Below, piece by piece: positions 1 to 7,824 of a stretch of 23,119 nt of DNA (position 1 is the first letter of the stretch; every line of letters begins with the position of its first letter). Below the pieces are notes generated by a model. It saw only the letters and a program-made list of their open reading frames with translations, did no database searches and was not told the DNA's origin. The stretch is from contig JAQTTS010000004.1 in NCBI GenBank assembly GCA_028710655.1, positions 1 to 23,119 on the forward strand, in the 5' to 3' direction. The stretch comes from Dehalococcoidales bacterium (GTDB lineage: Bacteria; Chloroflexota; Dehalococcoidia; Dehalococcoidales; UBA5760). Both the position numbers and the translations under genes were made by a program.

Positions 1-744
1 GATTAAATCTCCGCTGTTTTTCCGGAAGATTGTTTTTAATTCGTTCTTCGTATACGAAGTTACCGCCCTTAAGCCGCAATGATTCTGTATTATCTTGAAA
101 ACCTCTTCGGGTATATGCCTTCTTGCTTGATTAACATATCGGTAGGGTATCATGTATTCGATAATGAAAAAATTTTCACTAGCGGTACGAAATCTGGCGA
201 TAATGCTTTGTAAATTCTCTTTATGCAGGTAGTAGCTGATACCTTCCATGACGACTATAGATTGCATATCATGACGGTAGCTATTTAACGGCATTTCCAG
301 CACGCTTTGAAGATCGGGCGAGTTAATGTCTGCTGTTACGCACTGTAGCTTGTCTGTTAGTTCCGGGCATACCTTAAGGTACAGTCTCTTCTTGTCTTCC
401 ATTCCCGATAAATCAACCTCGAAAATGCGGTGAATTTTGTGAGGATTCTTCGACAGTATTTCTACAGACAATGGGGACTTACCGGCAGCAAGGAAAATCA
501 ACTGGAATTCCTGTTTTGCGGCGCTCAATTCCTGCTCTATCAAATGCTTTATGAAGCTTTTTCTGTTAAGAATGACCTCATGGTACCAATCACAAATGGA
601 ATTGCACTCTTTAAGAAGAGCCTCTCCTGATGACAGGTCAAGTTGATGCATATACTGAAGGACGGGATCTTCAGTATAGAGTCCTAGTGCCCAGAGCATA
701 ACCAGGGCGGCAGTAGGTTCGAGTCTTAATTTATCCGTCAACAT
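1..744 (-). CDS. LCMT-like class I SAM-dependent methyltransferase, 3' end cut by window
   Basis: Reading the minus strand from ATG at 744 gives 248 uninterrupted codons to base 1 with no stop, so the C-terminus lies outside the window. The pattern matches the leucine carboxyl methyltransferase (PPM1/LCMT, TIGR00027-like) fold. A motif-I-like strand-loop LIFLAAGKSP lies near residues 82-91, an acidic FEVDLS near 108-113 would hold the SAM ribose, an ADI segment surrounds residue 139, and MEGISYYL at 166-173 matches the family's 'EGvlmYL' motif. Motif I is degenerate (AAGKSP rather than GxGxD). Members of this superfamily methylate carboxyl groups or small molecules; the substrate cannot be read here. 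The ATG shares one base with the TAA of the upstream pseudouridine synthase gene (TAATG), so the two are probably translationally coupled. The fold assignment is reasonably sure and the function is unknown. Confidence 0.72.
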   Translation of the reverse strand, partial: MLTDKLRLEPTAALVMLWALGLYTEDPVLQYMHQLDLSSGEALLKECNSICDWYHEVILNRKSFIKHLIEQELSAAKQEFQLIFLAAGKSPLSVEILSKNPHKIHRIFEVDLSGMEDKKRLYLKVCPELTDKLQCVTADINSPDLQSVLEMPLNSYRHDMQSIVVMEGISYYLHKENLQSIIARFRTASENFFIIEYMIPYRYVNQARRHIPEEVFKIIQNHCGLRAVTSYTKNELKTIFRKNSGDLI

Positions 745-1484
745 TATCGTGCTTTTTGCCTCATTGCTCCCTTGCTGAGCGATTCAATCTCTGCGGGACT
801 GAGTTCGCGAGTCTCACCTTCCGGTAGTGTATTTAATTTCAGGCTACCCAGGCGTATCCTTTTCAACTCCAGCACATCGTGTCCCACAGCGGCAAAAATC
901 CGGCGTACCTGATGTTTCTTGCCCTCATGAATAGCTACGGAGTAGCCGAAAGGGGGATATCTGGATAGCTTGACCTTAGCCGGGTGGGTCTTACCATCAT
1001 CCAGGTAGATCCCTTTTTCCAACTCGGCTTTTTCTTCTGGCTTCAGTTCTCCCTCGATTTGAACCAGGTATTCTTTTTCTTGTTCAAAGCGGGGATGGGT
1101 CAATCGAAAAGTAAGATTACCATCGTTGGTCAGGAGAATCAGGCCTGTGGAGTCTTTGTCCAGTCGGCCAACCGGGTAAATCCGGGTTTTCCGGTATTTC
1201 TCAGGGAGGATGTCGATTACCGTTTTTCTCCCTCTGTCATCGCTGGTGCTGGAAACAATGCCCTTGGGTTTATTGAGCATCAGATAAACATCAGGTTCTT
1301 TTTTGGATGCAGCACGTTTACCATCAATGGTGATAACATCCTTGTCACTGTCAACCGGTTCGTTGAAGCTCTCGATTACTTTGCCATTGACGGCTACGCC
1401 GCCTCTCTTGATAAGAGCTGCGATTTTTCTGCGAGAGCCAATGCCAGAAGCTGTGAGTAACTTGATTACGGGCTGTTGTGCCAT
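744..1484 (-). CDS. rluB: 23S rRNA pseudouridine synthase, RsuA/RluB family
   Basis: This 246-residue protein isomerises a specific uridine of ribosomal RNA to pseudouridine. An N-terminal S4 RNA-binding domain covers about residues 5-50 (GIGSRRKIAALIKRG region). The catalytic domain follows, with the diagnostic motif GRLDKDSTGLILLTNDG at 106-122; D109 is the expected catalytic aspartate. The downstream KKHQVRRI and LKRIRLG segments are typical of the RsuA/RluB/RluE/RluF branch. Length and S4 domain suit RluB (23S U2605) or RsuA (16S U516), and the choice between them is by overall resemblance only. The ATG at 1484 is preceded by GAGG at a normal distance. The gene ends in a one-base overlap with the methyltransferase gene and is divergent from the GNAT-synthetase gene. 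Confidence 0.9.
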   Translation of the reverse strand: MAQQPVIKLLTASGIGSRRKIAALIKRGGVAVNGKVIESFNEPVDSDKDVITIDGKRAASKKEPDVYLMLNKPKGIVSSTSDDRGRKTVIDILPEKYRKTRIYPVGRLDKDSTGLILLTNDGNLTFRLTHPRFEQEKEYLVQIEGELKPEEKAELEKGIYLDDGKTHPAKVKLSRYPPFGYSVAIHEGKKHQVRRIFAAVGHDVLELKRIRLGSLKLNTLPEGETRELSPAEIESLSKGAMRQKAR

Positions 1485-1594
1485 TTATATCTGTCCTCAT
1501 GCGTTTTTCGATGCGATCTTGTGAGATACGCTAAATCTATAAAAGTCTAAATCAACTGCTCCGAGCCAAGCAAGCCAGTCTTGTTAGTTTCTAC

Positions 1595-1623
1595 TTCAAA
1601 ACTCCCGTAGTTATGTGTATACT
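1595..1623 (+). promoter_or_regulatory. predicted sigma-70-type promoter for the GNAT-synthetase gene
   Basis: TTCAAA (1595-1600) and TATACT (1618-1623) are separated by 17 bases. The -10 matches consensus at 5 of 6 positions and the -35 at 4 of 6. The predicted start of transcription is about 28 bases before the ATG at 1658, which is preceded by an ACGGAGAC ribosome site. A second TATACT lies near 1634 without a good -35. Confidence 0.42.
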
Positions 1624-1657
1624 GTGTTGATAGATTATACTTTAGACGGAGACAATA

Positions 1658-4360
1658 ATGAATTCTGAGACATATCACTACCCTCAACAATATGAAACCG
1701 AAGCAGTTTTGAAGGACGGATCGAGCATACTGCTCCGACCGATAAAGAAGGACGACCCCCAGCTGTGGCTGGATTTTGTCGGAAGACTGAGCCCTCATAC
1801 AAAATATCTGCACTTTCAACATGTACCTAGTCTGACCGATGAAGATGCCGTCAGGGCCTGCAGTGTAGACTATGACAATACCTTTGCCATCGTGGCCGAG
1901 ATGATGGAGTCCAGGCGTAAGAAAATAGTCGGTATCGGTAGATACTATCGCCTGCCCGATCGGCATTCTGCGGAGGTGACGTTTATAACCGAAGATGCTC
2001 ATCAGGGTAAGGGTATCGCAACCAGACTTTTAGGACTGTTGGTCGATATTGCCCGTGACAGAGGCATTGACAGATTTGAGACGGATGTTCTGGCAGAAGA
2101 AGGGCAGTTAGCTTTCTTTAGAAACTACGGGTTTCACGTTGTCCGCAGTATACAGTCGGATGTTCACCGCATTAGTTTCTCAGTTGCTCAGACCGAGCAG
2201 GTAGTAAGGAAGGAGGAGGCACGGGAGTCTGCCGCCACCATCGCCTCGTTACGGTATATTATTTCGCCTCGTTCGGTGGCCGTAATCGGAGCGTCACGTG
2301 ACAAAGATTCTATCGGTAACGTACTCTTTCGTTGTATCCTTCAAAGTGATTTTTCAGGAGTAATCTATCCGGTGAACCCGAATGCCGATGCGGTAGTCGG
2401 GGTGAGAACATATCCCTCGGTGCTGGATATACCGGGTAATGTGGAAATGGCAGTTATAGCCGTACCGGCATCTATAGTAAACAGGTTGGCCCATGATTGT
2501 GGCCAGAAGGGCGTACGGGCGCTGATCGTTATTTCTGACGGATTCAAAGAGACCGGTCCGGAGGGAATGGCCCGGGAAAGAGAACTGAGGGAAATCTGCC
2601 TCGGCCATGGCATGAGAGTCGTCGGACCGAACTGTATGGGTGTCATCAACACTGACCCTGCTGTTGGTTTGAATGCGACCTTTTCAACGGTGTACCCGCC
2701 GAGGGGCAATGTTGCTTTTCTTTCCCAAAGTGGGGCTATGGGACTGGCTATTCTGGAATACGCCAGGGATCTCAATATGGGCATTTCCAGTTTTGTGAGC
2801 GTGGGAAACCGGTTGGATATCTCTCCGTCCGATCTACTGCAGTACTGGGAAAAGGACCCGGCAACCAAGGTAATACTGCTATATCTTGAGTCTTTTGGCA
2901 ATCCGGAGAAGTTTGCCCGCATTGCCCGCCGAGTCTCGGCGAAGAAACCGATTGTGGTGGTAAAGAGCGGAACCACTAAAGCAGGCACTCGTGCTGCGGC
3001 ATCTCATACCGGAGCCATGGCGACTTCGGAGGTAGCTGCTGAAGTAATGTTCCATCACTCCGGTATTGTAAAGGTTAGCACCATGGAGGAGCTTTTTGAT
3101 GTGGCGGCGTTGCTTTCTAACCAGCCCCTGCCGAAAGGAAACAGGCTCGCTATTGTTACCAATGGCGGTGGTCCCGGTATCATCGCGGCTGATGCTGCTG
3201 AACGTAATGGTCTGGAGCTACCGCCCGTCTCGGAAGAGACGGCGGAGAAACTGGTGAAGGTTTTGAAGCGCAAGGTGACGATAAACAATCCCCTGGATAC
3301 TACTGCCGGAGCCAGTGCCGAGGAGTTCGAAAATATATTGAGAATTCTGGCCGGTGATAAGGATAATGATGCCGTGCTGATAATATTTGTGCCGCCGATA
3401 GTGGTTAATCCGGAGGCTATCGAGAATGCCTTGCAGCGGGTGGCGCCGGTTTTCTGGCGGCGGAAAAAGCCGTTGTTGGCCTGTTTCCTAGGGCGCCGGG
3501 GTCTTCAGGCGAAAATAGGAACACCGGGAAGATTGGTGCCCAGTTTTTCCTTCCCTGAAGAAGCAGTCGCTTCTCTGGCAAGAGCTGTAGAGTATGTTGA
3601 TCTGCAGAGTAAACCGAAGGGGGTTATCCCGGATATTAAGGGCACCGAACCGATTGAGGCACACAAAATTGTAGAGTCGGCATTGAGGGCTGGTGTTCAG
3701 AGGCCAATCTGGCTATCTGCGGCGGAGATAATAGGGCTTCTTAACTGCTACGGTATTAAGATGGGAGAGACGGTCATGGCGGATACCCCGGGTGAGGCGG
3801 TAGCTGCCGCAGAGCGTCTCGGTTTTCCGGTAGTAGTGAAACTTGCTTCAAGGACAATCGTTCACAAGACCGAAGTTAATGGAGTAGTGCTCGATGTGAC
3901 TTCAGCCGAAGGCGTTAAGCGGGCCTTCGACGACATCAGAAAGAGGTTAGCCGTTATCGGTCGTCAGGATGAGATGCAGGGTGTACTGATACAGAAGATG
4001 GTCAAGGAAGGAATAGAGGCTATTTTAGGTGTAACACATGATCCTCAGTTTGGACCGTTGATTATGTTCGGTCTGGGGGGCATATATGCTGAACTGTTCA
4101 AGGATACAACCATACGTCTGCATCCGCTGACTGATATCGATGCCGGAGATATGATACAGTCGGTAAAAATGGCGAAGCTGCTTTCTGGATACCGGGGGAC
4201 GCCCTCTAGTGATACTAACGCTCTAAAGGATCTCTTGCTCAGACTTTCGAAAATGATAGAGGATGTTCCGCAAATTGTTGAGCTCGATTTTAACCCGGTT
4301 AAGGTGCTGCCGCGGGGCAGCGGTTACTATATTGCCGACGCCCGGATTATGGTAGGATAG
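1658..4360 (+). CDS. GNAT acetyltransferase fused to ADP-forming acyl-CoA synthetase (Pat/AcdAB-like)
   Basis: A 900-residue fusion. Residues about 10-180 are a GNAT domain with acceptor-site E106 (SAEVTF) and an acetyl-CoA pyrophosphate loop HQGKGIA at 115-121. Residues about 195-650 are the CoA-binding and ligase domains of NDP-forming acyl-CoA synthetases (RSVAVIGASRDK; SQSGAMG; ASHTGAMA with candidate phospho-His H450). From about 680 to the end is the ATP-grasp subunit (LGFPVVVKLAS, HKTEVNGVVLDV, MFGLGGIYAEL). Known enterobacterial Pat/PatZ places the GNAT domain last and has lost the histidine; here the GNAT domain is first, as in the actinobacterial type, and the histidine is present. 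The protein could make acetyl-CoA or ATP from acetate, acetylate protein lysines, or do both. It stands alone between divergent rluB and convergent htrA. Confidence 0.9.
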   Translation: MNSETYHYPQQYETEAVLKDGSSILLRPIKKDDPQLWLDFVGRLSPHTKYLHFQHVPSLTDEDAVRACSVDYDNTFAIVAEMMESRRKKIVGIGRYYRLPDRHSAEVTFITEDAHQGKGIATRLLGLLVDIARDRGIDRFETDVLAEEGQLAFFRNYGFHVVRSIQSDVHRISFSVAQTEQVVRKEEARESAATIASLRYIISPRSVAVIGASRDKDSIGNVLFRCILQSDFSGVIYPVNPNADAVVGVRTYPSVLDIPGNVEMAVIAVPASIVNRLAHDCGQKGVRALIVISDGFKETGPEGMARERELREICLGHGMRVVGPNCMGVINTDPAVGLNATFSTVYPPRGNVAFLSQSGAMGLAILEYARDLNMGISSFVSVGNRLDISPSDLLQYWEKDPATKVILLYLESFGNPEKFARIARRVSAKKPIVVVKSGTTKAGTRAAASHTGAMATSEVAAEVMFHHSGIVKVSTMEELFDVAALLSNQPLPKGNRLAIVTNGGGPGIIAADAAERNGLELPPVSEETAEKLVKVLKRKVTINNPLDTTAGASAEEFENILRILAGDKDNDAVLIIFVPPIVVNPEAIENALQRVAPVFWRRKKPLLACFLGRRGLQAKIGTPGRLVPSFSFPEEAVASLARAVEYVDLQSKPKGVIPDIKGTEPIEAHKIVESALRAGVQRPIWLSAAEIIGLLNCYGIKMGETVMADTPGEAVAAAERLGFPVVVKLASRTIVHKTEVNGVVLDVTSAEGVKRAFDDIRKRLAVIGRQDEMQGVLIQKMVKEGIEAILGVTHDPQFGPLIMFGLGGIYAELFKDTTIRLHPLTDIDAGDMIQSVKMAKLLSGYRGTPSSDTNALKDLLLRLSKMIEDVPQIVELDFNPVKVLPRGSGYYIADARIMVG

Positions 4361-4544
4361 CGCAGAAATGCTTTAGCTGCTTTCTCAACCGGCCCTTTCC
4401 CTTAATACAGGATTGCTGTGTTACGGTTGACATCAACCAAATAAACATCGGACTTGTTGACATAATGATGCAGTATGTATTGACATCATCAGCGGGAAAG
4501 CGTCTCATTCATTCTAACGGATGATCCTTTTCGAGCCGGGTGCT

Positions 4545-5738
4545 TTAGTCCTGAGAGAATGCCACATCCTGTGGCCATTCGTCTAAGGTTACCTCCACCG
4601 TTATTGTCTCATTTCCTCTGATTACAGTGAGGGAAACTTGCTCCCCGACGTCCTTGGTATTGAGATACTGCAGGAGGTCGGACACTGTGGTTACCTCATG
4701 TCCGTCAATCGCGGTGATGATGTCACCTCCGGAAGTCGGGCTACCCTGATCGATACCACCCGGAACCAGTCCAGCCTGCTCGGCAGGGCTATCCGTCATC
4801 ACCGAGACTACATATATGCCCTGGTCGGTAGCCAGGTTGAGCTTCGAAGCCAGTGTATGGTCAATTGCCGTCCCGCTGATGCCCAGCCAGGGGGTACCGA
4901 CCTCGCCACCTTGCAGTAGTGCCGGCAGCAGAGATTTGGCGTTATTGATGGGAATGGCAAAGCCGATGTTGTTTGAAGAAGCTTCAATGGCGGTGTTTAT
5001 TCCGATTACCGCACCTTTTGAATTCAGAAGAGGACCGCCGGAATTCCCCGGGTTTATGGCGGCGTCGGTCTGTAACATGTTGGGTATTGACCGTGTCTGG
5101 ACGCCCGCCATGGTTCTTCCTAAACCGCTGATAATACCAACGGTGATGGAACCTTCCAGTCCGTATGGTGAACCGAGCGCAATCGCCATCTGGCCCGGCT
5201 TAACACTGTCAGAATCACCCAGGGGTAGCGGTTTAATGTTGCCAATACTGCTTGGGTCTACCTTCAGCAGCGCAAGGTCGTTCTCACTGTCGGTGCCGAT
5301 TATTTGAGCTTCTACCGTCTCACTGCTGTGCAGGGTAACGCTTATGCTGGAAGCCCCGTCCACTACGTGATTATTGGTCAAGATGTGGCCTTCTTCGTCG
5401 ACAAAGAACCCCGAGCCTTGTCCCTTTACATCAGGAGTACGGAATATGCCGTAAGGGTATTCTTCCCCGCTGACTATGGTATTTATCTCGACCACCGCTG
5501 GAATAGCCTGATTATATAGTGTTACGATTGCCTCTTCATCGTAAAGCGATGCTACCGGCACGGCGTTGGCAGTTGTTACAGGTTCGTTTGGGCTTACAGC
5601 AGGAGTAGCCGGGGTTAGTGGGACGCTCGCGGCGCAACCGGAGAACAGAAGAGACGCCGACAGAGCTGAGGCAACAAGCGGGGTTAGAGCTATCCGCTGC
5701 CGCATCTTTATCATCTGTACGAGTCTATTCGAATTCAT
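4545..5738 (-). CDS. htrA: HtrA/DegP-family serine protease, lipoprotein, one PDZ domain
   Basis: This 397-residue trypsin-like protease probably degrades or refolds damaged proteins outside the cytoplasmic membrane. The N-terminus has basic residues, a hydrophobic stretch and a lipobox LFSGC with C35, predicting a lipid-anchored exported protein. A Thr/Pro/Ala-rich linker follows to about residue 62. The catalytic triad is visible: H124 in TNNHVVDG, D154 in SENDLALLKV, and S233 in NPGNSGGPLL. A single PDZ domain spans about 283-390 (TPWLGISGT to VTLDEW). One PDZ and about 400 residues is the DegS/HtrA-like size. The ATG at 5738 is chosen because AAAGGAGAA precedes it by about 8 bases. The gene is convergent with the GNAT-synthetase gene and appears monocistronic. 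Confidence 0.95.
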   Translation of the reverse strand: MNSNRLVQMIKMRQRIALTPLVASALSASLLFSGCAASVPLTPATPAVSPNEPVTTANAVPVASLYDEEAIVTLYNQAIPAVVEINTIVSGEEYPYGIFRTPDVKGQGSGFFVDEEGHILTNNHVVDGASSISVTLHSSETVEAQIIGTDSENDLALLKVDPSSIGNIKPLPLGDSDSVKPGQMAIALGSPYGLEGSITVGIISGLGRTMAGVQTRSIPNMLQTDAAINPGNSGGPLLNSKGAVIGINTAIEASSNNIGFAIPINNAKSLLPALLQGGEVGTPWLGISGTAIDHTLASKLNLATDQGIYVVSVMTDSPAEQAGLVPGGIDQGSPTSGGDIITAIDGHEVTTVSDLLQYLNTKDVGEQVSLTVIRGNETITVEVTLDEWPQDVAFSQD

Positions 5739-5780
5739 GCTATTCTTCTCCTTTCTATTTAGTAATCATTTGGATCCGGC

Positions 5781-5809
5781 ACGATATCATTAGACCACCG
5801 TGAAATCAA
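5781..5809 (-). promoter_or_regulatory. weak predicted promoter for htrA
   Basis: On the minus strand TTGATT (5804-5809) and TATCGT (5781-5786) are 17 bases apart, each matching consensus at 4 of 6 positions, about 45 bases before the htrA start. It is a modest match in an AT-rich region and is offered only as the best candidate. Confidence 0.28.
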
Positions 5810-6239
5810 TCATGAAAGTTGTGTCAGAAATCCTCGATATTTTCAAAATAACATGGAAATATTAAGACATTATTAAAAAGATTGCCTCGCTCTGGCCGAG
5901 GGGAAAAAGCCGATTACCGGGTGTTGCTACTATGTTATCTGAAGACGGTGGCTGCTATCCGTGGTAGTTTCAGCTATTGCGGTTGAAGGGGTTGAAATAA
6001 GTAGGCTTGTATGTATGTACTGAAAATCTGAGACATGCGCTGCGTCAGATCAGCGGGGATGCATTGTTCTGTTTGCGTTCGCCTGGCCATCTGTTTATTC
6101 GTCGCCCTTTTCATCTTCGAAGCTAAAATTGACCGTCGCAAACCACTGGAATTTGCCGTCTCTTGCCAGATTTGTGGTATTACTGAAAAGAGACGGCATA
6201 ATTATTCATATAGGTCTTATTAAATCATGTACCTTCGCA
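5810..6239. other. gene-poor intergenic stretch
   Basis: About 430 bases between the upstream side of htrA and the end of the 79-residue gene. I see no convincing coding sequence. A 62-codon frame at 6035-6223 has no ribosome site and its codons form the inverted repeat at 6154-6198. A small hairpin CCTCG/CGAGG lies near 5884-5900; on the minus strand it is followed by CTTTTT, so it could be a weak terminator for transcripts coming from the right. The only other clear structure is the 11-bp inverted repeat listed separately. Confidence 0.5.
6154..6198. repeat. perfect 11-bp inverted repeat
   Basis: TGCCGTCTCTT at 6154-6164 is matched by its exact reverse complement AAGAGACGGCA at 6188-6198, with a 23-base loop. 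It lies 42 bases beyond the stop of the 79-residue minus-strand gene, so it could be the terminator or a 3'-end stabiliser of the TRAP-protein transcript. Neither strand has a run of T directly after the stem, so it is not a canonical intrinsic terminator. Confidence 0.6.
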
Positions 6240-6479
6240 TCAGGCGTATTTCTTTAGAAACCAAATCTTGTCGAATTCCTTTATTTGTTTAACTGTGGTT
6301 TCTGGCTTCCAAACTACCTTCATGGCAATGTCTTTCTTAATATCAATCGTCATATAAAGATCCGGCCAGACGAAAAGCGGGATGGAGTATGACGCGATGG
6401 CAAGCTTGTCGACTTCGGATATGAATTCATCATATTTTGCTTTGTTGATAATGTAGGTGCTGTCAAATGTGTTCTCCAT
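6240..6479 (-). CDS. small hypothetical protein (79 aa)
   Basis: I do not recognise this protein. It is 79 residues, rich in Lys, Ile, Asp and aromatic residues, with no signal peptide or membrane segment; a hydrophobic patch lies around SYSIPLFVWPDLYMTIDI. The reading frame is supported by a strong ribosome site, GGAGGGAGAG about 6 bases before the ATG at 6479. It follows the TRAP solute-binding gene by about 70 bases on the same strand with no obvious terminator between, so the two are probably co-transcribed. The 11-bp inverted repeat lies just downstream. Gene reality is fairly likely and function is unknown. Confidence 0.6.
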   Translation of the reverse strand: MENTFDSTYIINKAKYDEFISEVDKLAIASYSIPLFVWPDLYMTIDIKKDIAMKVVWKPETTVKQIKEFDKIWFLKKYA

Positions 6480-6548
6480 TGGTTCTCTCCCTCCGATTAT
6501 TTAGAGATTAAATCAATACTGGTTAACGTTATAAAAAATAAAAATTGT

Positions 6549-7640
6549 TTATGGGTACAGGTTGTAGTTTCCCCACTGCTCCCACGTACGATATTCTGTC
6601 CTGAAGTCTCTCTGTGATTCAAGTACTCTTGCGTAGAAGGGGTCTTTAGCTGCTTGTTCGTCAGCCAGCCTGGTTGCCATTTCTGATATTCTGTTAATCG
6701 CTTCAGTATCTAGCACAGTGATTTCGGTACCCTGCTGCTGGAACATCTCCAGATATTTCGCATTAGCTCCGTCAAGCTGGGCCATACCGTCTACTATGCC
6801 CACCTCTTTGCATGCTGACTCAAAAATTGCTTTCAGGTCGTCGGGCAGCTCATTCCATGCTTCAGCATTAACGATAGTTTCGTACATTCCCGATGGTTGA
6901 TGCCAGGATGGCAAGCAGGCATACTGGGCCACTTCCTGAAAACCCAACTGCCAGTCTATCACTGGTGTTGAGAATTCGCATCCGTCTATGTCGCCGTTTT
7001 CCATGGCGGTAACAATCTCTGCGGCAGGGAGTGATACTGTCGAAGCACCCAGCTCATTGAGGATGTCGGCAGCCATGCCTACGGCTCTCAATTTCAGTCC
7101 TCGAAAGTCGTCAAGAGAGTGTATTGGCTGGTTGGTGAAGAAACCAAACTCCGGTCCGGTGATCGCTCCCGGGAAGGGGATAACGTTATATTGGGCATAG
7201 AATTCTTGCCACAGATCCATGCCGTTAGCCGGTCCGTAGAGCCATATGATCCATTCCTGTTGCGTCATCTGATTTGGTATAGAGCTGAAGAGTTCAAAAG
7301 TCGGGCTTTTATCGCGCCAGTAGCCAGGCCAGCTGTGGGCACACTCCACTTCGCCGTTACTGACAGCATCAAAGACGTCAAAAGCCCCTATCAAGGCGTC
7401 AGCCGGGTAGGGTTCAATTATCAATCTCCCGTCGCTTAGTTGTGCGACTCTATCCGCAATAGCCCGGGCACCTTCAGTGTATAGGGACTGGTCATCTGAC
7501 CAGCTGGTTGCCATTTTCCATTCGATTACCTGTTGTTGTGGAATATTCTCATCTTCTGATGACGGTGTACTGCATGATGCCATCAATCCGGCCAGTAATA
7601 TCACCATAGTGGCTGCGCATAAAGTAGCTTTACGTGGCAT
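6549..7640 (-). CDS. TRAP transporter solute-binding lipoprotein, DctP/TakP type
   Basis: This 363-residue exported solute-binding protein belongs to the DctP family of tripartite ATP-independent transporters. The start is set at ATG 7640 because GGGGAGGAG lies about 7 bases before it. The longer open frame would begin at 7685, inside the predicted promoter. The signal ends in lipobox LMASC with C23, so it should be lipid-anchored. Family features are WKMATSW at the start of the mature domain, GLKLRAVG with R185 (the conserved arginine that binds the ligand carboxylate), and the GDIDGCEFSTP and PSWHQPSGMYE segments, which recall TakP-like 2-oxoacid binders. The ligand is therefore probably an organic acid, by inference. 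No DctQ or DctM membrane subunit lies in the window, so its permease must be elsewhere. Confidence 0.88.
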   Translation of the reverse strand: MPRKATLCAATMVILLAGLMASCSTPSSEDENIPQQQVIEWKMATSWSDDQSLYTEGARAIADRVAQLSDGRLIIEPYPADALIGAFDVFDAVSNGEVECAHSWPGYWRDKSPTFELFSSIPNQMTQQEWIIWLYGPANGMDLWQEFYAQYNVIPFPGAITGPEFGFFTNQPIHSLDDFRGLKLRAVGMAADILNELGASTVSLPAAEIVTAMENGDIDGCEFSTPVIDWQLGFQEVAQYACLPSWHQPSGMYETIVNAEAWNELPDDLKAIFESACKEVGIVDGMAQLDGANAKYLEMFQQQGTEITVLDTEAINRISEMATRLADEQAAKDPFYARVLESQRDFRTEYRTWEQWGNYNLYP

Positions 7641-7675
7641 AGGCTTTCTCCTCCCCTGATTTCTATTAAGGTAGA

Positions 7676-7704
7676 ATGGTAACATAAAGTATCCCGCTGG
7701 TCAA
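7676..7704 (-). promoter_or_regulatory. predicted promoter for the TRAP solute-binding gene
   Basis: On the minus strand TTGACC (7699-7704) and TACCAT (7676-7681) are 17 bases apart, matching consensus at 5 and 4 of 6 positions. Transcription would begin near 7669, about 30 bases before the chosen ATG at 7640, which supports the shorter start. Confidence 0.48.
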
Positions 7705-7824
7705 TACTTATCTGTACCGGTTGGATCGGCTGTTTTTCCCCCAGATCACTTTTGTAGGGACTTTTCAACACAAATTTACTACTACTAGATGACGATGAGG
7801 GCTGGTTAGGTATAATTTTGGGGA

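Noticed and set aside
4426..4485. Three TTGACA hexamers (4427, 4457, 4480) between the convergent GNAT-synthetase and htrA genes, one inside the palindrome GTTGACATCAAC.
   Set aside because: None has a reasonable -10 at 16-18 bases on the plus strand and no gene would be driven in that direction. Probably chance in a short gap.
6035..6223. 62-codon plus-strand ORF with a hydrophobic stretch.
   Set aside because: It has no ribosome site and its 3' part is the inverted repeat. There is no family resemblance and the composition is cysteine- and arginine-heavy.
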